A stretch of 53,790 nucleotides of DNA from Pirellula staleyi DSM 6068. Its GTDB lineage: Bacteria > Planctomycetota > Planctomycetia > Pirellulales > Pirellulaceae. Of this stretch, positions 1-11,200 are shown piece by piece (within the stretch, counting starts at the first letter, position 1; the number at the start of each line of letters is the position of its first letter). The notes below the pieces were generated by a model that did not search any database, was not told where the DNA came from, and saw nothing but the letters and a program-made list of their open reading frames with translations. The position numbers and the translations under genes were made by a program. The stretch covers positions 1 through 53,790 of the forward strand of contig CAMDKL010000021.1 of assembly GCA_945900945.1 (NCBI GenBank). The letters are read 5' to 3'.

Positions 1-1
1 C

Positions 2-307
2 ACGATCGAACTGAAGCGAGATGAAAAGGTTGTCAGTGTGACGGTCAAGCCGACGAAGATGAAGGCGTCAGACGTTGAACTGGAAAACATCCAATTAACA
101 CTACCGACCCGTGGTTTTGTGGTAGGTGGCGAGGTAATGAGAGCGTTGCAGGATCGTTTGGAATTCTGGGGCTCAGGAGACTACAACTTTTCCCCTGTTT
201 TGAGTTTACAAAGCAACTCGGTCGACTTAAAAAAAGATATCGACGAGTTGAAATCGGAGTTAGCTGACTTGAAGAAAATGATCAAGGAATTGGTCGACAA
301 AAAGTAA
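2..307 (+). CDS. C-terminal end of a PDZ-domain protein (partial, 5' end outside window)
   Basis: The reading frame is open from the first bases of the window, so this is the tail of a longer gene. The first residues (TIELKRDEKVVSVTVKPT) look like the last beta-strands of a PDZ domain, as in DegP/HtrA-like proteases or carboxyl-terminal processing proteases, where a strand with 'RDGK..TVTV' closes the fold. The remaining ~75 residues end in a charged heptad-like helix (VDLKKDIDELKSELADLKKMIKELVDKK region) that should form a coiled coil. The catalytic part is not in the window, so protease activity is only an inference. It converges on ftsY with about 12 bases between the stop codons. Confidence 0.6.
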   Translation, partial: TIELKRDEKVVSVTVKPTKMKASDVELENIQLTLPTRGFVVGGEVMRALQDRLEFWGSGDYNFSPVLSLQSNSVDLKKDIDELKSELADLKKMIKELVDKK

Positions 308-319
308 TCGCCACAGCGG

Positions 320-1393
320 TTACGAAAAAAGTCCACTCGCAAAATCCTCGGGGCTGAAAACGGAGAGGTCCTCAAGCTTTTCGCCAATTCCGACGAACTT
401 TACCGGCAGGCCAAACTGCTCAGCGATCGGAACAATAACGCCCCCTTTGGCGCTTCCGTCCAGTTTCGCCAAAACAATACCCGTGCAGCCGGCCGCTTCC
501 GAAAACCCTTTGGCTTGGCTGATTGCGTTTTGGCCCGCTGTCGCGTCGAGCACTAGCAATACCTCATGCGGCGCTCCCTCGATTTGCTTTTCTATAACAC
601 GTTTGATTTTTTCTAACTGTTGCATCAAATTGCTTTGAGTCTGCAAACGTCCTGCTGTGTCCAAAATGCATACATCAAACGATTCCGCAACAGCTCGTTG
701 AACCGTTTTATAGACAACGGTTCCTGGGTCTGCACCATGCTCTCCGTGAACAATTTCGCATCCGATCCGGGTCGACCAGATTTTGAGTTGCTCTACCGCT
801 GCGGCGCGGAAAGTGTCCCCGGCACCTAACAGAACTCGGTTTCCCTCGGACGTAAGTCGGTGTGCAAGCTTGGCAATGGAAGTTGTCTTGCCGGAGCCGT
901 TGACCCCTACGACAAGAATAACCGTAGGACCTGATACGGCCATTTTCAGCGCCGCACCTTTGCTCTTGAGTGACTGCCCCACCTGCTCGCGAATCACGTT
1001 GAGGACGTCCGTCAACTCAATGCGGCGACTGCGATAGGTTTCGCTGATCGAGTCTCGAATCTTTGTGGCTGTAGTTCCACCCATATCGGTTCTCACCAAC
1101 GTCGCGAAAAGCTGACTCAAAAATTCATCGTCAACAATCTGTCCCTCGCTTTTCCAAAGGTCCCGAATGTCGGTCCGAAGAAGATCGCTAGTCTTAGTCA
1201 GCGCGCGCCGCCACCAACTAATCGATGGGTTGGTTTCTGCTGTACCATCAGTGCTCCCATCACTGCTCCCGACTGAATTGCTGGACTCGTCCGACTTTGT
1301 TTCGTCCGATCGAACTGCAGATGATGAATCGCCTAATTCGATTGGGTTGCTCTCGAACGCATCGGCCGGTTTCTTTTTTCGCCAAAATACCAT
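320..1393 (-). CDS. ftsY: Signal recognition particle receptor FtsY
   Basis: 357-residue SRP-GTPase that docks ribosome-nascent chain-SRP complexes at the inner membrane. After a short acidic/serine-rich A-domain (residues 1-60) comes the N helical bundle (about 60-145) and the G domain: Walker A GVNGSGKT at 163-170, DTFRAAA at 193-199, DTAGR at 245-249, AKLDG at 309-313 and GIGE at 335-338. The usual TKLD guanine-specificity motif reads AKLD here, a mild variant. The A-domain is short compared with E. coli FtsY, as in many bacteria. Start ATG gives a basic N-terminus (MVFWRKKK) as expected for a membrane-associating protein. It lies alone, convergent with the PDZ gene. Identification is firm. 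Confidence 0.97.
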   Translation of the reverse strand: MVFWRKKKPADAFESNPIELGDSSSAVRSDETKSDESSNSVGSSDGSTDGTAETNPSISWWRRALTKTSDLLRTDIRDLWKSEGQIVDDEFLSQLFATLVRTDMGGTTATKIRDSISETYRSRRIELTDVLNVIREQVGQSLKSKGAALKMAVSGPTVILVVGVNGSGKTTSIAKLAHRLTSEGNRVLLGAGDTFRAAAVEQLKIWSTRIGCEIVHGEHGADPGTVVYKTVQRAVAESFDVCILDTAGRLQTQSNLMQQLEKIKRVIEKQIEGAPHEVLLVLDATAGQNAISQAKGFSEAAGCTGIVLAKLDGSAKGGVIVPIAEQFGLPVKFVGIGEKLEDLSVFSPEDFASGLFS

Positions 1394-1815
1394 TATTCGC
1401 TTTCAATTTGATTTGGGACCGTACGGACGCTGAGCGCATTGAAAGCGATCTTACGGAAGCCGTATTCTTATCCATAAACCGCAGTCCTGGTATCCCCTTC
1501 TTTCTTGCTGCTCGCTCACTGCGATAACTGCCGAACCGCTCAACACTTACTAAGTCATTGTTTCGTATCACGTTAAGTCGATTTGCAAACAAAGCAGACT
1601 GCTTTCGTAATCCGCGCCTAGCCTACGGTTATGGTCGCATTGACAACCGTGGGCTAGCGCCCTGCGGCTAATGAATGATCCGCGACCAGTGTCATCTGGA
1701 TTTGACAGCATCCTCGCGAAAATAGTGAAACCTTTAGACCACGCCCGACGTCTACTCGGTGTAGGATTGAAGTTGGCAACGCCCCTTTTCACCGATTACT
1801 AGCTCCGTACTCTGG
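1394..1815. other. Intergenic region between divergent ftsY and the giant-protein operon
   Basis: About 420 bases with no convincing gene; the short open frames on either strand have no recognisable sequence and unlikely composition. It must hold the promoters for ftsY (leftward) and for the giant-protein operon (rightward). It also contains the imperfect palindrome listed at 1614-1660. Confidence 0.6.
1614..1660. repeat. REP-like imperfect palindrome
   Basis: Left arm GCGCCTAGCCTACGGTT (1614-1630) pairs with right arm AACCGTGGGCTAGCGC (1645-1660), with one bulged base and one G-T mismatch, around a 14-base loop. Palindromes with GGGCTAGCGCCC / ACCGTGGGCTA cores are a common dispersed intergenic repeat in Pirellula-type planctomycete genomes (recollection, not searched). 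Could form a stable hairpin in RNA or DNA. Confidence 0.6.
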
Positions 1816-4800
1816 ATGCTCCTCATGCTCTCGTCGCTTTCAAAACCCATAAAAATCTCCGTATTCATGTCCATTCGAGTTTTTTTTCTACGATTCCTCG
1901 TTGCTGCAATCACACTTGGCTCTTCATTTGCCGCATGCCGTGCTCAGCAGGAAACCGAGCCAAAGCTGCCGGAACGCGCGGTAGCGAACGAACAAACAAT
2001 CTACATTCCATACGATAAACTCAAAGATGTTTTTGAACGGGAGGGACGTGGCGTCTTTCTTCCTTACGACCAATTTCAAAAACTTTGGCAAGAAGCTCGA
2101 TCCGCCAGAAAGAACACCGATCCAGACTCACCGCCAGTGGACGTCATTCTGGTATCTGCGGAAAACACCGCCACCATCGAAAAAGAAATTATGGTCGTGC
2201 GGGCCTTGATCAACGTAGAACTGCTCCGCTCGGGTTGGTTGAAAATCCCATTGCGATTGAACGATGCGGCTATTTTGACCGCGACTGTCGACAAGCAACC
2301 AGCACGCATCGTGCACGAGTCAGCAAACGGGTATTCATTACTCTTTGAAAACAAAGAAACCAAACCAGCTCGTATTCAAGTCGAATTGGAATACGCCAAG
2401 GCCTATGAAAAAACGCCCGGTCAAAACAGCGTATCTTTCATGGCTCCTCAGGCCCCTGTCAACAAATGGCTGATCCGAATCCCGGACTCCGGTGTCAAAG
2501 TCAAAGTTGAACCAATGCTTGCCACGACCGAGTCGCCTGCCCAAACTGGCAGTGCCACAGCGAAGACTGTTGGAACAGAAGTGTTAGCATTCATCGGCAT
2601 TTCTCCCAATATTCGAATTGGCTGGGTACCCAAATCCGAGGGTGGGACCGGCATGACCCCGTTGGCAAGTGTCCAAATACAGCACCGCGTTACCATCGAG
2701 GAAGGCATGGCACGAACAACCTCCCAATTTCTTTATTCAATCGATCGATCTGAGCTTTCACAACTCTCCATCGCTCTTCCGCCGGACCAGAAAGTCATAA
2801 ACGTCTTTGACCCGAATGTTCGCAAATGGTCCATCGAGGCTGGTACCGCCGAACAGAACATTGCACCGAAGTTGGTCGTAGAACTTTTTGAGCCGGCTCG
2901 TCAATCGCAAAGTCTTGCCGTAGAGCTCGAATCGGCTCTGGATTCAAAAGCAGAAGACGGCAGATCGATCCTCCACTTCGACTGCTTGGATGCGAACCGA
3001 CAACATGGCTTGGTGGCGGTCAGGATAGGTCAAGGGCTTCGTGCCGAACCAACCGACCGAAAGGGTTTGATGCAGTTGGATCCAGCCGAATTGCCACAAC
3101 CACTAGCAAAGGAAGCATGGGCGTTTGCCTACCGTTTCACCTCTGTACCTTATGAGCTTAAGGTTAAGCTTACTAAGGTGCTACCAACCATTCGCGTGGA
3201 GCAGTTTGTCGAAGCGTTCATCGAACCACAGGCACTGACGATCGAATTGACGTCGATACACAAAATTGAGAATGCCGGAATATTTCAGCTCGAGTTCGAC
3301 ATCCCACCCGATTTTGAGTTATTGCAAGTCTCTGGGCGTGGCGCGGCCAATGTCGAAGCTGCCTCGATCGACGCGTATCGTTTTGCTAATGATGCAAAGG
3401 ATCGCCTCATTGTCAGTCTCAATCGCCGGGCCATTGGCCAAGTCGGAACGCTAATACAATTGCGACGCAAACTGAGCGATCCGAATTTACTTACACCCAC
3501 TGGCAGCGGCAGCGCACTATCGATTCCCGTTCCCAGATCGGTAGGTGACTTTGTCCAGTGGATAGACGGGATGATTTCCGTCTACGCGCCTGAGAGCCTA
3601 CGCATCAATGCTACGGAAAAGTTGGGCGTTCGCGATGGCGTCGTAGCAGAGTTACGAGCAAAGTGGCCTACCACGTTCCAAGAACGATTCCCCTCGCTGT
3701 CGGAAGTTTTGATATTGGCCCATGCGATCGAACCGGTGACGCTTTCTCTGGAGATCGAGCGCAAGAAGCCGTTTGTAACTGTGCGTCAAATGCTAGATGC
3801 AATGGTAGAGCCGGGCTCAGTCAAATTCACTGCTACTCTTTTCACTAAAGTTCAATTCAGTAGTCTTGTTTCACTTCGATTGGATGTTCCGGAAACGCTT
3901 GCTCGCGAAATTCGAATGACAACGCCCGGTGTTCGCCAGGCGATTGTCAATCCGCCTCCTGCCGACTTGGACGTGGGATACATTGCATGGGAACTGATAG
4001 GTGATACGCCCTGGCTAGGCGAACGTACGGTGCAGTTGAGCTGGCAGCAGCGACTGGATGGGCTTGAAATTGGAAAGCGAGTTAAGATTGAGATCCCGCG
4101 ATTGGTCCCTCGCAACGTCGATCAAGCATGGGGACAAGTCGTTTTAAACCGCAAAGACTCCATCGACCTTCAACTCGAGGATGGCAACGGACTGAGGCCC
4201 ATCGATCCTCGCTATGATCTCATGCCTGGAACTTCGTTTCAAGATGCATCGCGAGCGTTCGAGTACCAATCGGACTGGGCCATGCAGATCGCTGCAACGC
4301 GATACGCACTCGAGCAAGTCAAGCAAACCAGTATCGAACGCGCCTTTATTCGAGCGGTCGTGACACGAAGCAATCGAATCGGTGTCCACGCGACCTATCG
4401 TATGCGAAACGCGAGTCAGCGGCTATCGCTCAAGCTACCTGAAGGTGCCGTGTTTGATTCGCAACCGCTACTGATCAATGGCCAGAGCGCTTCGCTAGAA
4501 CGGGGGAGTGCGAACCAACTCTTTATCCCACTTGCAGGCTACGACCCAACTCAGGCTTTGTTAGTTGAATTGAGATATACCACTCCTGGCGACCAAAATC
4601 AGATCGATCTTCCAGTATTTCCCGACGCACCTGCCGTGCAGACCGCTTACCTGGCTGTATTCCTACCCAAGGAACGAATTCTGCTGGCCTCCAACGGCCC
4701 TTGGACAAACGAGTTTGATCTGCAATCAAGTGCTTGGAAATCCGAGCCGCGATGCCATCTCGATTCAAATGCACTCATGAATTGGGTCAAGGACGGAGTG

Positions 4801-5268
4801 AATTCGAGCAGGGCAACGGATTTTCAGACAGATGGCGTCATGTACCTGTACTCCGCGTTGCGTCCCGAAGACGGTTCGGCAGGATCGTTGCATTTAGTAG
4901 CACTCGATGAGCGATGGTGGTCGGCCGTCGTTATCATCGGCCTGCTCTGTTTCGGTTTCTTTTTTTTGCTTAGCTCGGTTCAGAACAAGGTCGTAGCCGT
5001 TGCGGCCTTGACGGCGACGGTGATTGCATTGGGCGCGTTTGCATCGACGCTGGCAAGTCAACTTTTGAATACCCCTGCTGTAATCGGAGGACTGCTGGTG
5101 TTAGTCCTTTGGGGGACGCGTGAGGTAGTCCAAAAGCTCAATACGGGAAAAAGAGTTCAAAGCACATTAAACGACACAGATAAGGACACAGTGGAGCAGC
5201 CTCCCGAGGCATCCGCGGTGCAAACATCTGAGACAGACGAAGTGCAAGGAGGAAGCGAGAATGTTTAA
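1816..5268 (+). CDS. Giant exported membrane-anchored protein, unit A of a three-unit family (unknown function)
   Basis: About 1150 residues, not recognised as a characterised family. A signal peptide is visible (FFLRFLVAAITLGSSFAACRAQ); the true start may be the ATG at 1867, which puts this hydrophobic stretch nearer the N-terminus. After it comes a short motif 'TIYIPYDKLKDVFE...VFLPYDQFQKLW' followed by a long, mostly beta-strand region. Two or three hydrophobic segments near the C-terminus (starting around WWSAVVIIGLL and VAVAALTATVIALGAFA, about residues 1035-1110) anchor it in the membrane, leaving a short acidic cytoplasmic tail. The same layout and motif recur twice in the next gene, whose ATG overlaps this stop by 8 bases, so the two are translationally coupled. 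Function unknown; a structural or cell-envelope role is only a guess. Confidence 0.85.
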   Translation: MLLMLSSLSKPIKISVFMSIRVFFLRFLVAAITLGSSFAACRAQQETEPKLPERAVANEQTIYIPYDKLKDVFEREGRGVFLPYDQFQKLWQEARSARKNTDPDSPPVDVILVSAENTATIEKEIMVVRALINVELLRSGWLKIPLRLNDAAILTATVDKQPARIVHESANGYSLLFENKETKPARIQVELEYAKAYEKTPGQNSVSFMAPQAPVNKWLIRIPDSGVKVKVEPMLATTESPAQTGSATAKTVGTEVLAFIGISPNIRIGWVPKSEGGTGMTPLASVQIQHRVTIEEGMARTTSQFLYSIDRSELSQLSIALPPDQKVINVFDPNVRKWSIEAGTAEQNIAPKLVVELFEPARQSQSLAVELESALDSKAEDGRSILHFDCLDANRQHGLVAVRIGQGLRAEPTDRKGLMQLDPAELPQPLAKEAWAFAYRFTSVPYELKVKLTKVLPTIRVEQFVEAFIEPQALTIELTSIHKIENAGIFQLEFDIPPDFELLQVSGRGAANVEAASIDAYRFANDAKDRLIVSLNRRAIGQVGTLIQLRRKLSDPNLLTPTGSGSALSIPVPRSVGDFVQWIDGMISVYAPESLRINATEKLGVRDGVVAELRAKWPTTFQERFPSLSEVLILAHAIEPVTLSLEIERKKPFVTVRQMLDAMVEPGSVKFTATLFTKVQFSSLVSLRLDVPETLAREIRMTTPGVRQAIVNPPPADLDVGYIAWELIGDTPWLGERTVQLSWQQRLDGLEIGKRVKIEIPRLVPRNVDQAWGQVVLNRKDSIDLQLEDGNGLRPIDPRYDLMPGTSFQDASRAFEYQSDWAMQIAATRYALEQVKQTSIERAFIRAVVTRSNRIGVHATYRMRNASQRLSLKLPEGAVFDSQPLLINGQSASLERGSANQLFIPLAGYDPTQALLVELRYTTPGDQNQIDLPVFPDAPAVQTAYLAVFLPKERILLASNGPWTNEFDLQSSAWKSEPRCHLDSNALMNWVKDGVNSSRATDFQTDGVMYLYSALRPEDGSAGSLHLVALDERWWSAVVIIGLLCFGFFFLLSSVQNKVVAVAALTATVIALGAFASTLASQLLNTPAVIGGLLVLVLWGTREVVQKLNTGKRVQSTLNDTDKDTVEQPPEASAVQTSETDEVQGGSENV

Positions 5269-8200
5269 GCAAAACGAGAACGCTTTCACTAGCTTGCGCG
5301 TCGTGCTGGGACGTATAGTTGCCATTCTGATTGCCTTTGCGGTGTCATTGGCATTCACCGAGTACGCAACCTTCGCACAGACTCCACCGCGCAAGGACTT
5401 GCCGAATTTGCCGACACGTGAGATTCGAGTTCCGTTCGCGGATCTGCCGGTATTGCTCGGCGGCAAGAATGAACGCATGTTCATGACCCGTTCAGAATAC
5501 GAAGACCTTCTCAAAAAAGCCAACGTGACGCCTGAACAACTCGCAGTCGCTCGTCAGGAACAATTGGACGAGAGCAAGATTCCAACCAGCGTGGTCATGC
5601 TCGACGCATTGCACACCATAACCATTGAGACTGGTCGAGCTGTTATCCAAAGCGATCTCACGATCGAAGTTCTCAAACCGGGACTGCAAACGGTTCATTT
5701 GGCGTTACAACACGTCGGGCTACTGGAGTCATCGGTCGACGACAAACCGGCGATGCTTTCTCCGTCACTCGATGCGAACCTACCTGGCGCGACCTTGTTT
5801 TTGAATGAAAAGGGACGCCATCGGGTTAGTCTCAAGATGGTGGCCGCCGTTAGCACATCGGCTGCGCAACAAACGTTGACTATCGCACTGCCTCATGCGG
5901 CAGCGAACAAGTGGACGATGAACGTGCCAGGCAACGTTGAGATCCTTTCTGGCGCAAATGTTCGTTCGCGCAGCGTAGATACTGCGGCGAACAGGACTCA
6001 GTTTGAATGGATTCCAAATCGATCCGAGGATTGCTTTTTGAAATGCTCGTACAGTATCGTTATGACGTTGAACAACAAGATGCTACGGGACACACGAGCT
6101 TTGGAAGCCAAGAGTTTTCTATTGACTGAGATCACCGAAGCGTACGAACAAGTGACGCAACGCGTCATGATCAACGTGCTGAATGGAGCCGAGAACAAGT
6201 TTCAGATTGCGATTCCAAACGAATTCGAAGTGCGGTCAGTTCAGTCGCCCCTGCTTGCACGCTGGAATACGCTAGATCGGCCTGAAACGGGAAACGCGTC
6301 GGGACGCATTTTGGAAATTAAGTTGCGAGAGGCGGTTTCCGAGCATGTTATGTTCGACATCGTTGCTAGCAAACCCATTCGAGGCGTCTACTCCGAACAG
6401 CCAGTGAATTGGAATTGGTCGGAATGGCAAATTCTTGACGCGGACAGCCAGACAGCAATCCTCTCTCTTTATCTTGAAAATGGGCTTCGGTTGCAGTCGA
6501 TAAATTATGGGAAACTCATTCCGCTCGACGAAGGAGTCATGGCAACGGCAATTCCGGCGGAACTGCGAGTCCGCGAAGCAACGGCTCCCAAGGTTCGTCC
6601 AATTGCAACCATGTACGCGCCGGACGCGTCGCAGTCGATCACTGCACAGATCACGAAACCAAAATCGACTCCGAAGACTTCGTTGAATAACCTTGTAATA
6701 GTTAGCGAGTCGGGAATTCGGGCTAGGGCTTTGATCGAATTCGAATCTGGCAATGAAAGCATTGCAAATTTTGAAGTGTTGCTGCCAAGTGGATGGAGAC
6801 TTATTACAGCAAAGCTGGTCGACGGACCATCCCTCCCATTCGAATTATTGAAAGCCGAAGGAGCGGCACCGGATGCAGCCGATTCGACAAATCCCACTCG
6901 TACACGGATCCAACTGGCTCGTCCCTTCGCGCCCAACACACTGACGCGAATTACGCTGGAATGCTCTACCGTTCCAAAGGGTTGGCTATCCAGTTGGAGC
7001 GAGCAATCGGTTTCGTTTCCCGCCATTTCGATTGTCGGAACCGAGGCTGGTCCGAGTGTGCTTTCTGCATTGGGAGAAGGGGATTTTACGCTTGAGGTTT
7101 CCAAATTCGAAAACTTGCTTGCCCTTTTCGAGAGCGAAAGGATAGCACTGCAGATCCAAGGGGACGGAAGCGGTCCCTCTTTTTCTTCCCAAGGTTCCAA
7201 TTGGTCGCTTGAACTGTTAGCCAAACGCAAAAAGCCGAAACTTACCGCCGAAGTGTTTTCGTTCTTCAAGATCGAATCCGAAGGGATCAAATCCGCATAC
7301 GAAATGCACTTGGACATCCAGCAAGCGGCGACGGATTCCTTTCAGTTTTCGCTGCCAGATGCCACCCCCCAAGAAATCACGATACACGGTATGGACGCAG
7401 TCTCAGTAAAAGAGTCGACAAGTCGTATCGAAAATGAAAAACGCATCTGGACCGTCAAGCTCGCCAATCGCGTATCAGGAACGGCAAAATTACACGTAGA
7501 ATTTGCTAAGAATCTTGAGACGGATGTAGACCTCTTGCTTCCGATCCCCCGAGTGAGTGAAACTGTCTATCAAACAGGAGTCATCGCTCTCGAGGGGGAT
7601 GACGAATTGGAAGTGTCGGTTCGTAAGCATCCAAGGGTAGCGGACGTAGGCGAATTGACCGAATCCAGTTATACCGTTGGCAATCGATTGTTGGGTGTTT
7701 ACGGCTACTCGGTGGGGGATCAAAGTGCAGGCTCGGTAGACTTAAATGGAGATACGGTATCGGTTCGTGCGACACGCCGGGAGCTTCAGTCTGTCCCAAG
7801 TACGATCGTAGAGCGAGCGATCCTCAGTACGGCTTTCTCCGCTCATGGGGCGAGTTACCACGTTGCCGAGTTGCAATTGAGAACCACCGGTGGATTCATA
7901 CAAGCCAAGCTTCCATCGGACGCTATTTTATGGTCTGTCATTGTCGATGGCTTGCCTTCGTTGCCCCAACGTAACGGGGATCAAATGCTGATCGAATTGC
8001 GAGCTAATTCTAAGATGTCTCCCATCTCGAATTCAGACCACCTCAACGGCGACCCCAATTTACACAGTTTGCGAATCGCATATGAAACACCTGTTCGATT
8101 GATAGGCATGAGGACGGAAATTGAACTGGTTGCTCCGTTGCTGTCGACCATGCAAACAGCCACCAGTCCATCGACTCCAATCCCGACAGCGGACATGGAA

Positions 8201-11200
8201 TGGCAAGTCTGGGTGCCCGACGAATTAAGAGTTATTGAATCCAAGGGGGATTTGCAACTTTTGCGAACCGATGACAAATTGGGCTTCCCGTATAACATTC
8301 TTTCGTTGGCCAGAGCGGGCAGTCTCGCACTGCAGGTAAAAGTTAAGAGTACCGATGCACAATCGCTATGGATGGAGTCACAGATTTCAAAGGCGACGCC
8401 AGCCACCGAAAGTGCAAGTACGAGCAGTAGGATCGATTCGCAAGTGCAGTTTTTGGTGGAGCAGTACAACGCATTGATTTCGTCTGGACGGTTTGCAGAA
8501 GCCGAGGCAGTTTCAAAAAAAATCCGGGAACTCAAGCCAAATAGCGAAATTGCTTCCACTCTTTACAATAAGGCGAAAATTCTTCGTGACGAAGTACAAG
8601 AGCTGAGCAAAGAGCTCGGGGAAATGAGTGTAGCGAGGAGAAGTGGCACAGTACCAGCGAAAACTCCAATACCTCAAATACGTGCAGCTCGGTCTTTGTT
8701 GCCGACGACGCCTGAGCCATCGACGAATGATCCGTTTGGTACGGATGCCCCACAAGTTGACGCACTCTTTGCTCAATTACCGCCAACAACTTTTGCTGGC
8801 GAGGTTAATGTCAATTCCGTGGAGCTACTTGCGTTTTCAAATCAAAAAGCGTTCGGCGGGCTTCGTACGTTGCCGATCAATTTCGAACGACCTACGACTT
8901 GGCACTCGTTTAGTTTGTCAGGGTTCGGCGACTCCCCCAATATTCGCCTGTCCGTCGTAAACAACTCTCGATTGCGCTGGATTACTTATGCGTTGGCTGC
9001 GTTCATCGTCACATTGGGGCTAGCCTTTCTAGGTAATCCGATGGGCCAGGTCGTACGATGGACAACAGCCATCATGGCTGTTTCCATCGCCGTTCCATTA
9101 TTGAGCCCGTGGCCAATCGAATCGGGAATTCTTGCGAGCGGCTGCTTCTATGCGTCGCTTGGGATCCTAATCTCGCGAATCCTCCTCGGTGTTATTCGGA
9201 GCATTGCCGCAATACGCTTTCGAAGACCGAGCGGCGGCGTGAATGGACTATTGTTTTTCCTCCTACCTTCCATTTCAATGTTTGGTCCCTTTGCCGAAGC
9301 ACAAGAAATTCCCTTTGGAAAGGAAGTTCGCAGTTTGGACGATTTAATATCCATCATGCGATCGCATTCTTTGACTCGCGACGCTGCAATAGAAATCCCG
9401 GCTGATGCGATCGTGGTTCCGTATCAACCGGATTCGGCTGATTTGCGAACGGGTGATGAAAAGATTTTGGTCCCCTATTCGGTCTACACCCAGCTCATCC
9501 ACTTGGCGAATCCGGACAAGGCCGACAAGAAGCCAATCGAGCCGCCCGTTGAATACTCGCTATCGAATCTTTCCTACGAAGCAACACTTGATCGCGACGA
9601 CGTACTGGTAGTCAAGTTGCGAATCGACATAACGCCGCATACAGAATATGCGATCCTCGTCCCCTTTGGCTTTCAAGGAGCCGTTTTGACCTCGACGCAA
9701 CTCAATGACCAAGTAGCCTCTGTCAGCAGTGGTCCAAACGGCTTGGCGTTGATTGTTAAAGGAATTCGCGCGCACCAGCTCACAGCAACTTTCCAAATCC
9801 CCATTCAGAGGCAGGGTGGCTGGCGAATTATTAACGCCACGTTGCCTTCGGCTCCGTCGGGCAAGATGAAACTGAGTGTGCCATCTTCAAATACGGAAGT
9901 GCGTTTGATCGGACTACCGGATGTAGAACAAAGAGAAACGACTCGAACCAACGAAGCGATTGAAACAGGGTTCGCAACCGACGGCAAGTTGTCGCTCCAA
10001 TGGCGTCCGAAGGTCTCAGAAAGCGTTGCCGACCAGGGACTGAGCATCGATGCGGACTGTGCGATTGCGATCGAAGAGCAGGGGATTCATACCGCTTGGG
10101 ACGTGAAGCTCGAATTCCGACGGGGTCGTCGAGACATGTTTGAATTCGAGTTGCCCAAGGATCTCGTCATCGAACGCGTGACTGGCAAGAATATTCGGGG
10201 CTGGTCGATAGACAATCAAATCGAAAAGCAAATCGTCAAGGTGACGCTGCTCAAATCGGCAGTCGAATCGGAACGGCTGTCCATTGTCGCGTCGCGGCCG
10301 ATGCGAATGGGAGCAGCCGTTGAATTGACCGCGATTGCCCCACGTTTGCTGATGCCAGAGGCTATGTTGCAGCGTGGCAGGATCACCATCTATAGAAGCA
10401 CTCTGCTGGATCTGGAAATTGGCGACTCGAGTGGACTTGTTCGTGAGGATCTGCGCACGGATTTGCAACCGATCGATTCCAGCAGTCCAGTTCCACTCAT
10501 GATGTTTCAAGCGTATCGGTATGCCTCACCAGAATATCAACTGCGTTTCAAAGTCGGTGAGGTTTTAGACAAACTTAAATGCCAAACTGAAACAGTCCTG
10601 CGAGTCAGCCGAAACGATTCGAGACTGCAATCTCAGGTAAATCTATCAGTCGGAAGCCGATCCCTGTTTCGCGTCAAAATCGAGGTGCCTTCGGATTGGC
10701 AATGGGATACACCTCATTCGGGTGTACCGATGGAATGGACCCTTTCGGAGCCAAAAGACGGAACAAGGCTATTTGACATTCTGTTTTTGAACGGGCAAAG
10801 CCGGAATGTCCCAATTCGTCTCAGTGCATCACAAAATCGCAATAGTGATCTCCAATCAAGCGATTACACCATGGATCTGCCAAAGATACGGACGTTGGAT
10901 GCAACGTCCGATCAGGGTGAAATGCAAGTCTATACCGACGTAGGAGTCGATGTTCGACCGGAGCAGCTCGAAGGCTGCGAGATTGTCGGTAGTCGCCCAT
11001 CGGCGAGTCGCCCGAATCAACCAACACAAGTTGCAATCTCCTCCGCCTCCGCACCCCAAGCGATCATTCGCTACGTTGCAAGTAACTACAAAGGATTGCT
11101 TCGTTTTCAATCACGAATTCCTCAGGTCGCGGCGATGTCGATTAGCAATGTCAAGGTGACGCGTCGCTCGTTAGAGGAGACCGTTTACATCGCGTGGGAC

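Noticed and set aside
56-58. Starting the first protein at an internal GTG/ATG near the window edge
   Set aside because: The frame is open to the first bases and the upstream residues continue the PDZ strand, so it is a truncated longer gene.
6505-7317. A 270-codon minus-strand frame within the giant gene
   Set aside because: Serine-rich shadow translation of a clearly coding plus-strand region.
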